A stretch of 64,000 bases of DNA from Phycisphaerae bacterium (GTDB taxonomy: Bacteria; Planctomycetota; Phycisphaerae; UBA1845; PWPN01), in the NCBI GenBank assembly GCA_035384605.1, contig DAOOIV010000004.1, positions 69,675 to 133,674 of the forward strand. The letters are read 5' to 3'. The position numbers and the translations under genes were made by a program. The notes below the pieces were generated by a model, which was not told where the DNA came from, ran no database searches, and saw only the letters and a list, made by a program, of their open reading frames with translations. Of the stretch, positions 33,877 through 42,848 are shown piece after piece (position 1 is the stretch's first letter; each line of letters begins with the position of its first letter).

Positions 33877-34596
33877 CTATCTCTCGGTCACGATTTCCTT
33901 TTCGGCCGCGATCAGGATCTGAAGCATCTCCTCGCGTGTTTCAACCGCAAGCAGGGTTGAGATCGTCTCAGGTACGAGAATTCGAACCAGCCGCGCCAGA
34001 ACCCGCAGGTGATGGTGATCCTGGTGACAACAGATGAGGAAGAAGAGATGTGTCAGCTCGCGCGATGTCGATCCGAAGCCGATGCCCTTTGGCACACGGC
34101 CGACACAAATCAGCGGTTCCGCCGAGACATACGGCATAGGCTGTCGCGGGTGAGGTAATGCCACCCCGTTGGGCAGGGCAGTCGAGCACATCTCCTCACG
34201 TTGCTCAAGGGCACTCAAAAGACCCGTCGGATCATACAGCAGACCCGTGCGGTCGGCCAGGTTCACCAGCTCACGCAAGACGGAGGCTCGTGTCCGGGCC
34301 GGCAGTGAGGGGTCAATCCCTTCGAGGCCGATCATGTCGGTCACTGTCAACTCGTCGGTTGCCGACGACTGCCCCGTACTCGATCGGATGCCTCGCTCAA
34401 GGGCGATCAGCCGCTCCTCGCCAAGCGTATGCATTTCCTGCTGGAGCCATTCCGTGACCCGTGCCCGGTTGAATCGCCATTCCCCGCCGATCTTCTGCCC
34501 TGGCAGCTTGCCGCGGTCTGCCAGCCGCTTCACGTCGCGCGCATCCATGCCCACATATCTCGCGAAGTCATCGAGACTCATGTTGCGATAGGGCAT
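33877..34596 (-). CDS. HTH DNA-binding domain fused to PTS EIIA
   Basis: The 239-aa protein starts with an excisionase/MerR-like HTH (residues 1-52: MSLDDFARYVGMDARDVKRLADRGKLPGQKIGGEWRFNR...). After a linker comes a PTS EIIA type 2 (PtsN-like) domain with the phosphorylatable His148 in NGVALPHPR and the strand PLICVGRVPKGIGFGS. PtsN-type domains receive phosphate from a nitrogen or sugar PTS, so phosphorylation may tune DNA binding. The ATG at 34596 begins the HTH; the frame is open upstream without features. No PTS partner gene is seen here. Confidence 0.82.
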   Translation of the reverse strand: MPYRNMSLDDFARYVGMDARDVKRLADRGKLPGQKIGGEWRFNRARVTEWLQQEMHTLGEERLIALERGIRSSTGQSSATDELTVTDMIGLEGIDPSLPARTRASVLRELVNLADRTGLLYDPTGLLSALEQREEMCSTALPNGVALPHPRQPMPYVSAEPLICVGRVPKGIGFGSTSRELTHLFFLICCHQDHHHLRVLARLVRILVPETISTLLAVETREEMLQILIAAEKEIVTER

Positions 34597-35309
34597 GCGT
34601 ACAACCCGGTCTTGTCTCGCCAAGGCTTTGCGGCAGTACGTCCCGGCTCGCGGCAAGCACCGCGGCCAACCATACAAGCCTTGACGGAAACAGCACAACT
34701 CTCGCGCCGTGCGGATGCCCGCCGGCCTGGAATATTGTAATCGGTCCGGACGCGGTAGAAGGACAGCCTGAGCAACCACCAGAACTACTGAGGCAACATC
34801 CTTCAGAAGAAGGTCGTCCTTAAACGCTACGCGCTCGTGCAGCCGTGAGGACACACGGCATGGCCAACGTCCTATCCGTTATGTATTTGCCACAGCTCAT
34901 CGCAATTAGCACCTCCATGGTCCTATAAACCGAGATCGTGTCTCGCTTCCAAGCACGGCCATATCAGCCAAGACCCGCTGGGCTGCGTGTCCGTGACATC
35001 TGGGGCGGGGTACCAATAAGGGCTTTTTCAGAACCGTGGGGCAACGGCCCTGTGTGGTGCCGGCCCTTTTGCGGGCCGGCCTGCCCTTGACCACTTATGG
35101 AGATCGGTCAAGGGTTCCTCGCTGACGCGCAAGCGTCCTGAAAGAGCCGCCCAGACTGTAAAGCTCCCCTGGCCTGCCTCTGCGGGCCGGCTGCCCCCGC
35201 GGCACTGACCAAACGTCAAAGACTTCTCCGCTTCGCCCGGACCGAGCAGAAAAAAGTGGATTGTCCCGCTGATCCGAAGGTAGAATTAAAGGGGACCAGG
35301 AGGTGTGCG
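34597..35309. other. hairpin-rich non-coding interval
   Basis: About 700 bp without a credible gene. The right part (35034-35137) contains four consecutive stem-loops, annotated separately. The left part should hold the minus-strand promoter of the HTH-EIIA gene; TACAAT (complement of about 34733-34738) is a candidate -10 without a clear -35. Confidence 0.35.
35034..35137. ncRNA. candidate structured RNA or repeat remnant
   Basis: Four stem-loops follow one another: CCGT/ACGG (35034-35047), GCCGGCCC/GGGCCGGC with loop TTTTGC (35059-35080), CCCTTGACC/GGTCAAGGG (35084-35114) and GACGC/GCGTC with loop GCAA (35124-35137). The second resembles the GCGG-rich hairpin of the 97-bp element, so this may be a far-diverged relative. 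Transcription is not shown by the sequence. Confidence 0.35.
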
Positions 35310-35501
35310 ATGAAGATCGAGCTTACTCCTGAGGAACGCGAGGTGCTCTTGGCCTTGGTGGAGCGAGAGATCGCCGATCTCGGACCGGAAATCCGACACA
35401 CCAGGACCCGGACCTATCGCGACGATTTGAAGGACCAGCAGCGGACCCTGAGAAACCTCTTCCAGCATCTCCGGGAACCGCAGCAGGTTGAGCACGTCTG
35501 A
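35310..35501 (+). CDS. small conserved hypothetical protein
   Basis: The 63-aa, charged, fully helical protein (MKIELTPEEREVLLALVERE...RDDLKDQQRTLRNLFQHL) looks like a helical hairpin. AGGAGG lies 7 nt before the ATG at 35310, strong support for translation. Similar small EERE-type proteins are common, without known function. Confidence 0.65.
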   Translation: MKIELTPEEREVLLALVEREIADLGPEIRHTRTRTYRDDLKDQQRTLRNLFQHLREPQQVEHV

Positions 35502-35762
35502 TACGCCGATCTTGTCGTCTGGGTTCTTGACTGACCGGGCGGCGCGACGGGGTGAGGATTTGTCGTCTCCGCCGCGTTCGCCATCCTCGGACGATCGGCC
35601 GTTGCACGAATGAAAATGTCAAACCCGGGCTCGGTCAAAGCATATCCTGCCACTGGCACGGCATCCTTTCCTGTCGTAGGCTATCACCCAACTGACCTCG
35701 GGTTGAGGCCCGAAGGCCATGGCACGGATTCACGTGGTTGTCCTGATTGACAGGAGCATGCG

Positions 35763-36209
35763 ATGGCCACCTCACAGCAAGGCTACGGTATGATGACTCT
35801 GGCGTTGTTCCTCAGTCGCTGTTCTCTCGGCCTCTACTTCTTCTTTGCAGGTATAGGAAAGATCAAGTCGGGTGTGGAAGCCTTCTACAAAGGTGGCTTC
35901 ACGTCACTGAAACCGTTGTGGTTGCCGGATTGGTTTGCCATGCCCTATGGTCACGCGTTGCCTTTCGTCGAAGTGCTCGTTGGCGTCGCGCTTATTGTGG
36001 GCTTCTATGGCAGGTTGGCAGCCGCCGTGGCGGCCTTGGCCTTGGTCAGCTTCACCATTGCTCTTTATCAGGCCGGTGCGTTCTTTCCCGAGAAGGGTGG
36101 CCCATTTCACTCCAACGTGATTCTCCTGACGCTCGCCTTCCTGCTGGCGGTCACGGGCCCGGGGACGTTCAGCGTCGACTCATTTCGCGGCAGGAGCACG
36201 AGCCGCTGA
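35763..36209 (+). CDS. DoxX family membrane protein
   Basis: The 148-aa protein has four membrane helices: LFLSRCSLGLYFFFAGIGKI, FVEVLVGVALIVGFYGRLAAAVAAL, LVSFTIALYQ and VILLTLAFLLAVTG. The helix-1 GxxF..AGxxKI pattern and G-x-x-x-R-x-A-A loop match DoxX/quinol oxidase-related proteins. The role could be in redox or sulfur metabolism, but DoxX proteins are poorly defined. AGGAG precedes the ATG by 6 nt. The gene stands alone. Confidence 0.75.
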   Translation: MATSQQGYGMMTLALFLSRCSLGLYFFFAGIGKIKSGVEAFYKGGFTSLKPLWLPDWFAMPYGHALPFVEVLVGVALIVGFYGRLAAAVAALALVSFTIALYQAGAFFPEKGGPFHSNVILLTLAFLLAVTGPGTFSVDSFRGRSTSR

Positions 36210-36355
36210 TCCTGCCGGATTCCAGGGTGTGCGTCGTGAAAGCCCGGTGTGGAACCCGCAGCTCATCGGTCAATGGCACACTGAGACTCTGTCCTGCACT
36301 GTCTTCAGGATGCAGTCCAACGACAAAGATCGGTTGTCTGCATTCTCGACGGGGT

Positions 36356-36384
36356 TTCTCTCGTGCCCGCCGAGCCGGTATACT
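36356..36384 (+). promoter_or_regulatory. possible promoter of SpoU gene
   Basis: TATACT (36379-36384) lies 28 bp before the ATG, with a weak -35 (TTCTCT, 36356-36361) 17 bp upstream. The -10 is good and the -35 is poor. Confidence 0.3.
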
Positions 36385-36411
36385 GAACAAGGTGAGCGGG
36401 ATTCAGGATCA

Positions 36412-37035
36412 ATGAACGAATCACCCAAACGAAAGCCGCTGCTTCGTGAAGACAAGCCTCGTGCTCCTCACCTGCCCGATCGGGGATATTGGGGCATCGG
36501 GGTCTATCACCCCAAGAAGGAGCACAATTTCGGCACCATTCTGCGCAACGCCTATGCCTTCGGGGCGTCGTTTGTCTTCACCGTGGGGCCGCGTTTTCGC
36601 TTGCAGGCAGCCGACACGGCTCGCGCGTGGCGGCACGTCCCGGTCTTCCGATACCGGGACGTGGACGATTTGCGCGATCATCTGCCGTATGCATGCAGCC
36701 TCGTAGGGGTGGAGATCGTCGAGGAAGCCGTCTACCTGCCGCGGTTCAGCCATCCCGAGCGGGCGTGCTATCTGCTCGGCGCCGAGGACTACGGCCTGCC
36801 TCGCGAAGTGGTTGCCTGTTGCGAGCATGCCGTCAGAATTCCGGGCGCCGCCTATTGCCTCAACCTGGCGACGGCCGCGGCCATTATCATGTACGACCGG
36901 GTTTCCAAGAGAGCCACGCGGGTTTTCGGACCATTGACCGCTTTGAATACCCCGCAACTCAACCCGCCGATCCACAAAACCGAAGCCTCAGGAAGCGGCG
37001 TTGAGGCCGCCAACCGGCCCTGCCCCCCCGGCTGA
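36412..37035 (+). CDS. SpoU/TrmH-type RNA 2'-O-methyltransferase
   Basis: The 207-aa SPOUT protein has motif 1 (NFGTILRNAYAFGASFVF), motif 2 (CYLLGAEDYGLP) and motif 3 (VRIPGAAYCLNLATAAAIIMYD), which together form the AdoMet knot. It should methylate the 2'-OH of a tRNA or rRNA ribose, but the target cannot be told from the sequence. The ATG at 36412 starts just before a basic N-terminal segment (SPKRKPLLREDK). The C-terminal tail after 175 is variable. Confidence 0.85.
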   Translation: MNESPKRKPLLREDKPRAPHLPDRGYWGIGVYHPKKEHNFGTILRNAYAFGASFVFTVGPRFRLQAADTARAWRHVPVFRYRDVDDLRDHLPYACSLVGVEIVEEAVYLPRFSHPERACYLLGAEDYGLPREVVACCEHAVRIPGAAYCLNLATAAAIIMYDRVSKRATRVFGPLTALNTPQLNPPIHKTEASGSGVEAANRPCPPG

Positions 37036-37144
37036 TGAGTGGTCGAACGGCCTCCAAGAGAGCAGGGAATCGTCCACGGGGCGTTATCCGAGGCGATTCT
37101 CTTCTGTGGCATTGTCGGGTGACGGACACGGACTCTGCCGGCCC

Positions 37145-37173
37145 TTGCCGCGACAGAGCCAAGCCCGTATCAT
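37145..37173 (+). promoter_or_regulatory. putative promoter of lipoprotein gene
   Basis: TTGCCG (37145-37150), a 17-bp spacer and TATCAT (37168-37173) give a predicted start near 37180, leaving a 40-nt leader before the lipoprotein ATG at 37220. Confidence 0.45.
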
Positions 37174-37219
37174 TACCGGTGTGGCTCTTTGAATCTCGCT
37201 GATACATGGGGAACCAGAC

Positions 37220-37804
37220 ATGACGTTTCGATTGAGCACTGCCGTACTTCTGTTGGTTGTGGCGACGGCTCTGGCCGCGGGCGGTTGCACGCCGCCTGAT
37301 AACCGAGGCGATAACGGAGACTACGATCCGGTGCCCGGCGGACAAGGCATTCCCGAGGGTACCTACGCCGGCACGTTGGAGTGCACCGAGACGACCAGCC
37401 TCGTCCAGGAAGGGCAGGATGAAACGCTTCTCGGTCAGACAACCCCGTCCTTTTCGGTTGCCTTCAGCTTCGATGATAGCGGGGGCCTCCTCGACTCGAA
37501 CCGCGATCCCATCGTAGTGGGGTCGACTGACTCGACAACCATCTCGGGTCAGACCGCAACCGGCACGGTTCGCTCTGTTGATAAGGCCGTCGATCGGCTT
37601 GAGGTCGTCGCCGACGCCACCGCAACCGTCGAAGTGACCGGTTACGGCACACTTCCCATGATCGGTGTCGTGACTGCCGTGTACGAGTTCGCCGAACCGA
37701 ACACCGTGACTCTGGTGACCGACAAGGTCTTCACCAGCAACCTCGTCGACAGCCAGTTCATCAAAATTGTTGCCGAGTGCTCCGCAACTCTGCCCTATCA
37801 GTAA
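37220..37804 (+). CDS. lipoprotein of unknown function
   Basis: The 194-aa protein has a lipoprotein signal (LLLVVATALAAGGC; Cys23) and a linker rich in Asp/Gly/Pro. A beta-rich domain follows, with EGTYAGTLECTETT at its start and an immunoglobulin-like alternation of V/T strands. No family was recognised. It converges on a GH114-like gene and overlaps its 3' end by 7 bp. Confidence 0.65.
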   Translation: MTFRLSTAVLLLVVATALAAGGCTPPDNRGDNGDYDPVPGGQGIPEGTYAGTLECTETTSLVQEGQDETLLGQTTPSFSVAFSFDDSGGLLDSNRDPIVVGSTDSTTISGQTATGTVRSVDKAVDRLEVVADATATVEVTGYGTLPMIGVVTAVYEFAEPNTVTLVTDKVFTSNLVDSQFIKIVAECSATLPYQ

Positions 37805-38724
37805 TCTGGACCGGACGGATCGCAACTGAAGCGGAAGGAATCATCCAGGTCGACCGGCAGGACCAGCGTCCGCAGACCCAGGTTCAGCGAGTCGGCGCAC
37901 ATCTGATTGCGAATCAGAGGCAGGTTGACGTATCGGCCGGCATACTCGGCACTGAAGACGGGTTTGCCCGCGTCGATAAACGGCTTCAGCAGATCGCATT
38001 CGTTGTATTCGTGGCATTGCTCGTTGACTGCGAAGTCGAAGTACTGAACGAGTTCCGTGATCTGGTCCAGGTCGTTTTTGAGGCCCACGGCCAGGTTCCG
38101 CTTGTGCGCCTCGTTGGCGATGAATCGATTGAAGGCGAGCTGGTCCGCTGCAGTCAACGGGAAGCCGGAATTGTTGGCATACCCGTCCACATTATCCGGT
38201 TCGACCCCGTCGAAGCCGCGAAGCATGGCGTGATCCAGCCGGGCGAGCATAATCCGCCGGACGTTTTCCGATCTGATGTCGAGCCAGCGTTCATCGGCAA
38301 AGTCTTCAAGGCTGTTGCCGATTTCGGCCGGCAGGAATTCGTTCGCGTCGGAACGAAAAGGCTCGTACGTCCCGGCCGAGAAATAGGCGATCACCTTGCG
38401 TCCTTGAGCGTGCAGGTCGGCGATCACGGAATCGGGTGTGTCGAAGAGATCAATGTCATAGACCTCGACGTCGTAGGCCGTGTTGATGTTGCCCGCGGTG
38501 TTGGGCTGGAGCTGCCACTGCCAGGTGGCCGTGACGGCCGGACGGTACCACGAGCCGTCGGTGATGGGGGGATTATTCGGGTCGATCGGATCCCCATCGC
38601 CGTCGGGATCATCCGTCGACGGGACACAGCTCGCCGCGGAAAGCATGGCGGTCAGAAGCAGACATCCGAGCAGGAGTAACCCCGAAATCGGAAGATGCGC
38701 GACCCGCCGTTGAGAACAGTTCAT
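37798..38724 (-). CDS. GH114-like glycoside hydrolase lipoprotein
   Basis: The 308-aa protein has a signal with lipobox-like LSAASC and then the GH114/TM1410 TIM barrel: WQWQL, YDVEVYDIDLFDTP, KVIAYFSAGTYEP, RWLDIRSENVRRIMLARLD, GFDGVEPDNVDGY and AVGLKND. Acidic residues in DIDLFD and EPDNVD fit the catalytic pair of the family, which cleaves alpha-1,4-galactosaminan-type polysaccharides. The Asp-Pro-Asn-rich linker after the Cys is common in planctomycete surface proteins. It lies 62 bp downstream of a secreted protein gene. Confidence 0.75.
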   Translation of the reverse strand: MNCSQRRVAHLPISGLLLLGCLLLTAMLSAASCVPSTDDPDGDGDPIDPNNPPITDGSWYRPAVTATWQWQLQPNTAGNINTAYDVEVYDIDLFDTPDSVIADLHAQGRKVIAYFSAGTYEPFRSDANEFLPAEIGNSLEDFADERWLDIRSENVRRIMLARLDHAMLRGFDGVEPDNVDGYANNSGFPLTAADQLAFNRFIANEAHKRNLAVGLKNDLDQITELVQYFDFAVNEQCHEYNECDLLKPFIDAGKPVFSAEYAGRYVNLPLIRNQMCADSLNLGLRTLVLPVDLDDSFRFSCDPSGPDY

Positions 38725-38786
38725 TGCAGATTCTCCGTCACGTTAAGTCCCTGAATCAGCCCATGCGCCCTCTCGCCTGGCGCTCC

Positions 38787-40079
38787 TCAACCCGGTGGCA
38801 CTGTCGCGTTCTCAACGACCTCGATATTCGCGACGTCAAACGTCGCCGTCGCGGCGCTCTGGTTTGGGTTGGCCGACCAGGCCACTGGGATAAGTTCGAG
38901 CTCCTCATTCAGCTTCTCGATGACAACCTGCCAACGAGTTTTGCCTGTGGGAAGTGGCGTGCCCGTCGGTTGGCTGATCAAGTCATTGACCTCGTCGTCA
39001 GTCATATCCAGGTTGGCCGAGTGGATATCTTCCGCGGAGAAGGCCATCGAACCGGCATTGTCCACGAGGTAAGCGCCATAGGTGCGAAGTGCCTCCAGAA
39101 ACATCTGAGTGATAGGGGCAAGTTGCGACTCGTCGATGGTTTCGCCCTCGTCGTCGACGATGGTCGTCTTCAGCCTGATGCGCTGGCCGGCAGCCAGCGC
39201 ATTTGAGTCGACACTGTAGAAAACCGTCTCGGTGGTCGAGGCGGGATATACGTAATCCAAATTCGAGGGGGTGGTCGGATCAGCGGCGGTGTTCCGCGGT
39301 CCCGGGATGGCAAAAGCAAGCGCGTGGGCGATCTGACCGCTCTCGACGTCCTCGGGCAGGATCAAGCCGGCCAGTAGCGGTGTACCTGTTGCCCGGGCAC
39401 TGTAGAGCCCGTCATTGTTGGTGCCCCTGCCGTGGACATCAAAGAAATCGATCGCCCCGGCAGCCAGCACCGCAGCACCGGACCGTCCGCCGCCCAGGCT
39501 ACGGCCAAACACGTTTCTAATGGTAGTTGCGTTCCAGAAATCATATTCGACCGCCATCTGAGTGCTATACAATACGAGGTGCCCATCGGCGTCCGTGCTT
39601 GCCGGGCCTGAAGGCCGGATGATACCGGCCGGAGCAGGAACCAGGACAGTATCATCCGGATTGGGCGGCAGCTTGGGATTGCTCAAACCGCTCGGGTTGC
39701 CCTCATAATCGCGCAGCAGCACCGATTGCTGCTCGTCGCCGATCTCGAAGATTGGAATGCTGTACTCGTCGTAATTCACAAACATGAAAGGGAACGGTTG
39801 CGTCAGGCCCGTGCCGGCCGGCCGCAGCGAGGTCTTGTCGCCCAGCAGTACGCGATACAGCGCAAGGACCTGCTGATCGCTCTCGGGGAGCACGGACACC
39901 TGATCGGCACGTTGGTTCCAGGCACTGTCGCCGGCGAACAGCGGAACCGGCAGCGAAAAGTCGCGCAGGTCGACCTCGCCGCCGTTCTCGTCGTCGTTCG
40001 GAGTGCACACCGCTCCGAAACAGAGTGAAACCAGCATGACCACCATCGGCCCAAGCTTGTTCAGGCGACGCCACATCAT
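38787..40079 (-). CDS. secreted protein of unknown family
   Basis: The 430-aa protein has a signal peptide (LGPMVVMLVSLCFGAVC) and a mixed alpha/beta domain. Visible segments are LFAGDSAWNQRADQVSVLP, FMFVNYDEYSIPIFEIG, GHLVLYSTQMAVEYDFWNA, FGRSLGGGRSGAAVLAAGAI and ALAFAIPGPRN. No catalytic motif or family was recognised. Residues conserved in bacterial secreted 'glycoside-like' proteins of this type are not known to me. GGAGG lies 5 nt before the ATG pair at 40079. It sits 31 bp downstream of another secreted protein gene. Confidence 0.65.
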   Translation of the reverse strand: MMWRRLNKLGPMVVMLVSLCFGAVCTPNDDENGGEVDLRDFSLPVPLFAGDSAWNQRADQVSVLPESDQQVLALYRVLLGDKTSLRPAGTGLTQPFPFMFVNYDEYSIPIFEIGDEQQSVLLRDYEGNPSGLSNPKLPPNPDDTVLVPAPAGIIRPSGPASTDADGHLVLYSTQMAVEYDFWNATTIRNVFGRSLGGGRSGAAVLAAGAIDFFDVHGRGTNNDGLYSARATGTPLLAGLILPEDVESGQIAHALAFAIPGPRNTAADPTTPSNLDYVYPASTTETVFYSVDSNALAAGQRIRLKTTIVDDEGETIDESQLAPITQMFLEALRTYGAYLVDNAGSMAFSAEDIHSANLDMTDDEVNDLISQPTGTPLPTGKTRWQVVIEKLNEELELIPVAWSANPNQSAATATFDVANIEVVENATVPPG

Positions 40080-40110
40080 GGGATCCTCCAGATAGTGAAA
40101 ACGATGATCT

Positions 40111-41520
40111 TTAACCACCAATCGAAGCCATCGCTTCGTCCGGGATTTCCAATTGTATGAGCCAGACCCGCTCCTGGCCGACGTTCCGGTTCCAGTTTGT
40201 GGCCCAGACAACGCGCGAGCCGTCGCGCGTGATGCTGGCCTGCGTTTCCTCCCAATAGGCCCCGGCCGTGCCGTGAACCTTGGCCAGATAGAACACGCGC
40301 GGGTGACTCGGGTCGAGTCTGACCAGGGTGATCGTGCGGTCCAGCCAGTTCTGCTCGGGCAGGCCCGGTTCGGTGAACGTCGACACCACGCACCAGCCGG
40401 GGGCATTGCAGGAGATGTGGATCCCGCTGTTCAGGCCCAGGGGCGAGCTTGAGTCGTAGAACAGGCGGATGACCTGGACGCGTCCCGTGCCTGCATAGCT
40501 CTCGCCGGTGTCGACCGGCTCGGTGTTCGGGCTCAGCGGGAGCATGTCGATGGAATCGGTCCGGTTGCTCTGGAGAACGATGACCTCGTTACCCTCGCTG
40601 TCCAACCCGACATCCGAGTGGCCCGCGTTGTAGTCGATCTGGTGGAACTGCGAGAACCCCCGATCGGCGATTACCATGCCGGACTTGCCCCCACCGTTGT
40701 CCCAATCTGCACCGATCACCACCCAGTTGCCCAGCGGCGACATGCCCACCCAGTCAATGCGTGATTCGTTCAGGGGAATGGCCCAGGTGCCGAGCACGAG
40801 ATCCTGCTGCCGGTCCCAGGTCAGCAGGTATCGCGGCCGGTAGTCGTCGGCCGTGCCCTGGAGCATGAACGCCCAATAGCGATTGTCGGTCGAGGATTCG
40901 CCTTCATCCTTCATCGTAATCCGGTAAAGGTCCGGATTAGCCGTCAGGATCGGCGCAATCGTCGCGTCCTGCGTGAAGTCCTTCACCACGGTCTCGTCTC
41001 CGGTCTGGACGTTGACCGTAACGATTTGGAAATCGCGAAGCCCCCAGACGAGGTTCGCGTCGCTGGGGTCCCATCGAGGCTCAGCCAGGTCAAGCGTGCG
41101 GACGAGATTGCCGCTCTGGTCGTAAGGTACGCTTTGGGTGCGGTAGACGCGCCACTCGCCGGCCGATGTGAGCAGAAGCAGGATCAGCGTACGGTCGCTG
41201 TTGAACGGGTCCAGACGTGAGTACTCATGCCGCAAACCCTCGGTCTGCACGACGCGCGTTTGGGCAATCCCGAAGGCCGCGTCCGTCACGGAACCGCCGG
41301 CGGCCGGCACGCTCTTTGTCACAAGCGGATACCGCGGATTGTCCCCGGAGAGTGGGTCAGGGACTTCAACAAGGTGGGCCGGCCCATCGCCACCGCCTCC
41401 ACCATTTCCATCGCCGCCTCCGTTATCCGCTCCGTCGTTGCCCGCATTGCAGGTCACTCCGGCCAAGGTCAAGCCTATGACAATCCCGCCCCATGTGAGG
41501 AAAGTAAATACGCGCCTCAT
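40111..41520 (-). CDS. secreted beta-propeller-like protein
   Basis: The 469-aa protein has an N-terminal signal (GGIVIGLTLAGVTC), a Gly/Asp/Asn low-complexity linker and about six to seven repeated beta segments. Each has a polar loop and a WD- or GxW-like strand (EPRWDPSDANLVWGLRD; RIDWVGMSPLGNWVVIGADWD; SITRDGSRVVWATNW). The pattern suggests a TolB/WD40-like propeller exported to the periplasm or surface. The function is unknown. It is the first gene of a three-gene secreted cluster on the minus strand. Confidence 0.65.
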   Translation of the reverse strand: MRRVFTFLTWGGIVIGLTLAGVTCNAGNDGADNGGGDGNGGGGGDGPAHLVEVPDPLSGDNPRYPLVTKSVPAAGGSVTDAAFGIAQTRVVQTEGLRHEYSRLDPFNSDRTLILLLLTSAGEWRVYRTQSVPYDQSGNLVRTLDLAEPRWDPSDANLVWGLRDFQIVTVNVQTGDETVVKDFTQDATIAPILTANPDLYRITMKDEGESSTDNRYWAFMLQGTADDYRPRYLLTWDRQQDLVLGTWAIPLNESRIDWVGMSPLGNWVVIGADWDNGGGKSGMVIADRGFSQFHQIDYNAGHSDVGLDSEGNEVIVLQSNRTDSIDMLPLSPNTEPVDTGESYAGTGRVQVIRLFYDSSSPLGLNSGIHISCNAPGWCVVSTFTEPGLPEQNWLDRTITLVRLDPSHPRVFYLAKVHGTAGAYWEETQASITRDGSRVVWATNWNRNVGQERVWLIQLEIPDEAMASIGG

Positions 41521-41846
41521 TCCGAATACCTCTCTCGCTACTCAGTTGCGGGCCATCTCGACACGACTTGTTGTGCATGGCTGCCGTTGAATGCTTGCCG
41601 GTCCTCCAGGCCCTCATCGCCGGCATCCACACCGGTTAGTCTCTTCCGTCGCGACTGGCGTGCATTCTGCGCGCATGTTTCTGGATCGCAGAGCGCTTGG
41701 GTTGCGGCCCGTAAAAAGGTGGTCCGCCTTAGGTTTTCCTCGCTCCGTCGCAGTCGAACCGGGCTCACGCAAGGGTACCGCTCCCATGCTCATCACAGGT
41801 GCGGCCGGTCTTGCCTGTCAAACGCTTCTGCCCCCCAAGAGGGCGA
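41521..41846 (-). other. gap between pyrB and secreted cluster
   Basis: The 326-bp gap contains copy 2 of the 97-bp element (41636-41732) and no gene. The promoter for the secreted cluster must lie in its left part. Confidence 0.4.
41636..41732 (-). repeat. 97-bp TTAG element, copy 2
   Basis: This copy differs from copy 1 at eight positions with no indel. In hairpin 1 (41658-41674) the T-A pair of copy 1 is a G-C pair, a compensatory double change, and another pair goes from C-G to T-G. Two further C-to-T changes give G-T wobbles in hairpins 2 and 3. It lies 115 bp beyond the pyrB stop, in the same sense relation as copy 1. Confidence 0.9.
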
Positions 41847-42848
41847 TCATTTCGCTGCCTCGGACGTCTGGTTAAGCAGGAACAGGACGGCCATCCGGAT
41901 CGCCAGCCCGTTGGAGACCTGGCGGAGGATCGAGCTGTTGGGGCCGTCCGCCACGTCGCTGGCCAGCTCGACCCCGCGGTTGATCGGGCCGGGGTGAAGG
42001 ATCAGCACGTCGGGCTTGCAGTGCCGGACGCGCTCGCTGGTCAGGCCGAAAAGACGGACGTACTCCTGCGTGCTGGGGAACACGCTGCTGGTCATCCGCT
42101 CGTGCTGGATGCGCAGCATGTTGATGACGTCGGCGTCGCGGATGGCTTCATCGAGATTATGTGTCACCCGGGCACCAAACTTTTCAAATGCCTGTGGTAC
42201 CAGGGTCGTCGGACCGCAGAACGTTACGTGCGCCCCCAGTCGCGTCAAGCCCCAGAAATTCGACCTGGCTACCCTTGAATGGGCGATGTCGCCCACGATC
42301 ACCACGTTGAGCCCTTCGATCCGCTTCTTTCGCTCGCGAATCGTGAAAATGTCAATCAGGCCCTGCGTCGGATGTTCGTGCTGCCCGTCACCGGCGTTGA
42401 TGACGTGGCACTGCGTGCAACGGGTGATCAGGTGGGGGGCCCCGGCCGCCGTGTGCCGGATGATGAATGTGTCGACGCCCATCGCCTCGATGTTTCGTAC
42501 GGTGTCGCGGAGCGACTCCCCCTTGGCAACGGACGAACTCGCGGCGGTGAAATCAATGACATCGGCTGATAGCCGCTGGGCTGCCAGCGTGAAACTGGTC
42601 TTGGTTCGCGTCGAGTTCTCGAAGAACAAGTTGACCACGACGCGCCCACGAAGCGATGGAACCTTCTTAATGCTCCGGGTCGAGATGTCCTGCAGGCTCT
42701 CGGCCGTGCGGAAGATGTGCAGGATCTCCTCGCGATTCAGGTCTTCCAGCCCCAGCAGGTGTCGCCGCGCCCACGTGAACTCCGGTTCCGGCTTCGGGGC
42801 CGGCCCGGCCCCTGCCGGCGCAGCCGCGGTTCTTGTGTCGGTTTTCAT
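41847..42848 (-). CDS. pyrB: aspartate carbamoyltransferase catalytic subunit
   Basis: PyrB makes N-carbamoyl-aspartate, the second step of pyrimidine synthesis. The 333-aa protein has the carbamoyl-phosphate motif FFENSTRTKTSF, the Gln/His loop GDGQHEHPTQGLIDIFTI, and HPGPINRGVEL near the C-terminus. The N-terminal 25 residues (TDTRTAAAPAGAGPAPKP) are an Ala/Pro-rich extension. Its ATG overlaps the pyrR stop as ATGA. No pyrI or dihydroorotase gene follows; copy 2 of the 97-bp element lies downstream. Confidence 0.96.
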   Translation of the reverse strand: MKTDTRTAAAPAGAGPAPKPEPEFTWARRHLLGLEDLNREEILHIFRTAESLQDISTRSIKKVPSLRGRVVVNLFFENSTRTKTSFTLAAQRLSADVIDFTAASSSVAKGESLRDTVRNIEAMGVDTFIIRHTAAGAPHLITRCTQCHVINAGDGQHEHPTQGLIDIFTIRERKKRIEGLNVVIVGDIAHSRVARSNFWGLTRLGAHVTFCGPTTLVPQAFEKFGARVTHNLDEAIRDADVINMLRIQHERMTSSVFPSTQEYVRLFGLTSERVRHCKPDVLILHPGPINRGVELASDVADGPNSSILRQVSNGLAIRMAVLFLLNQTSEAAK

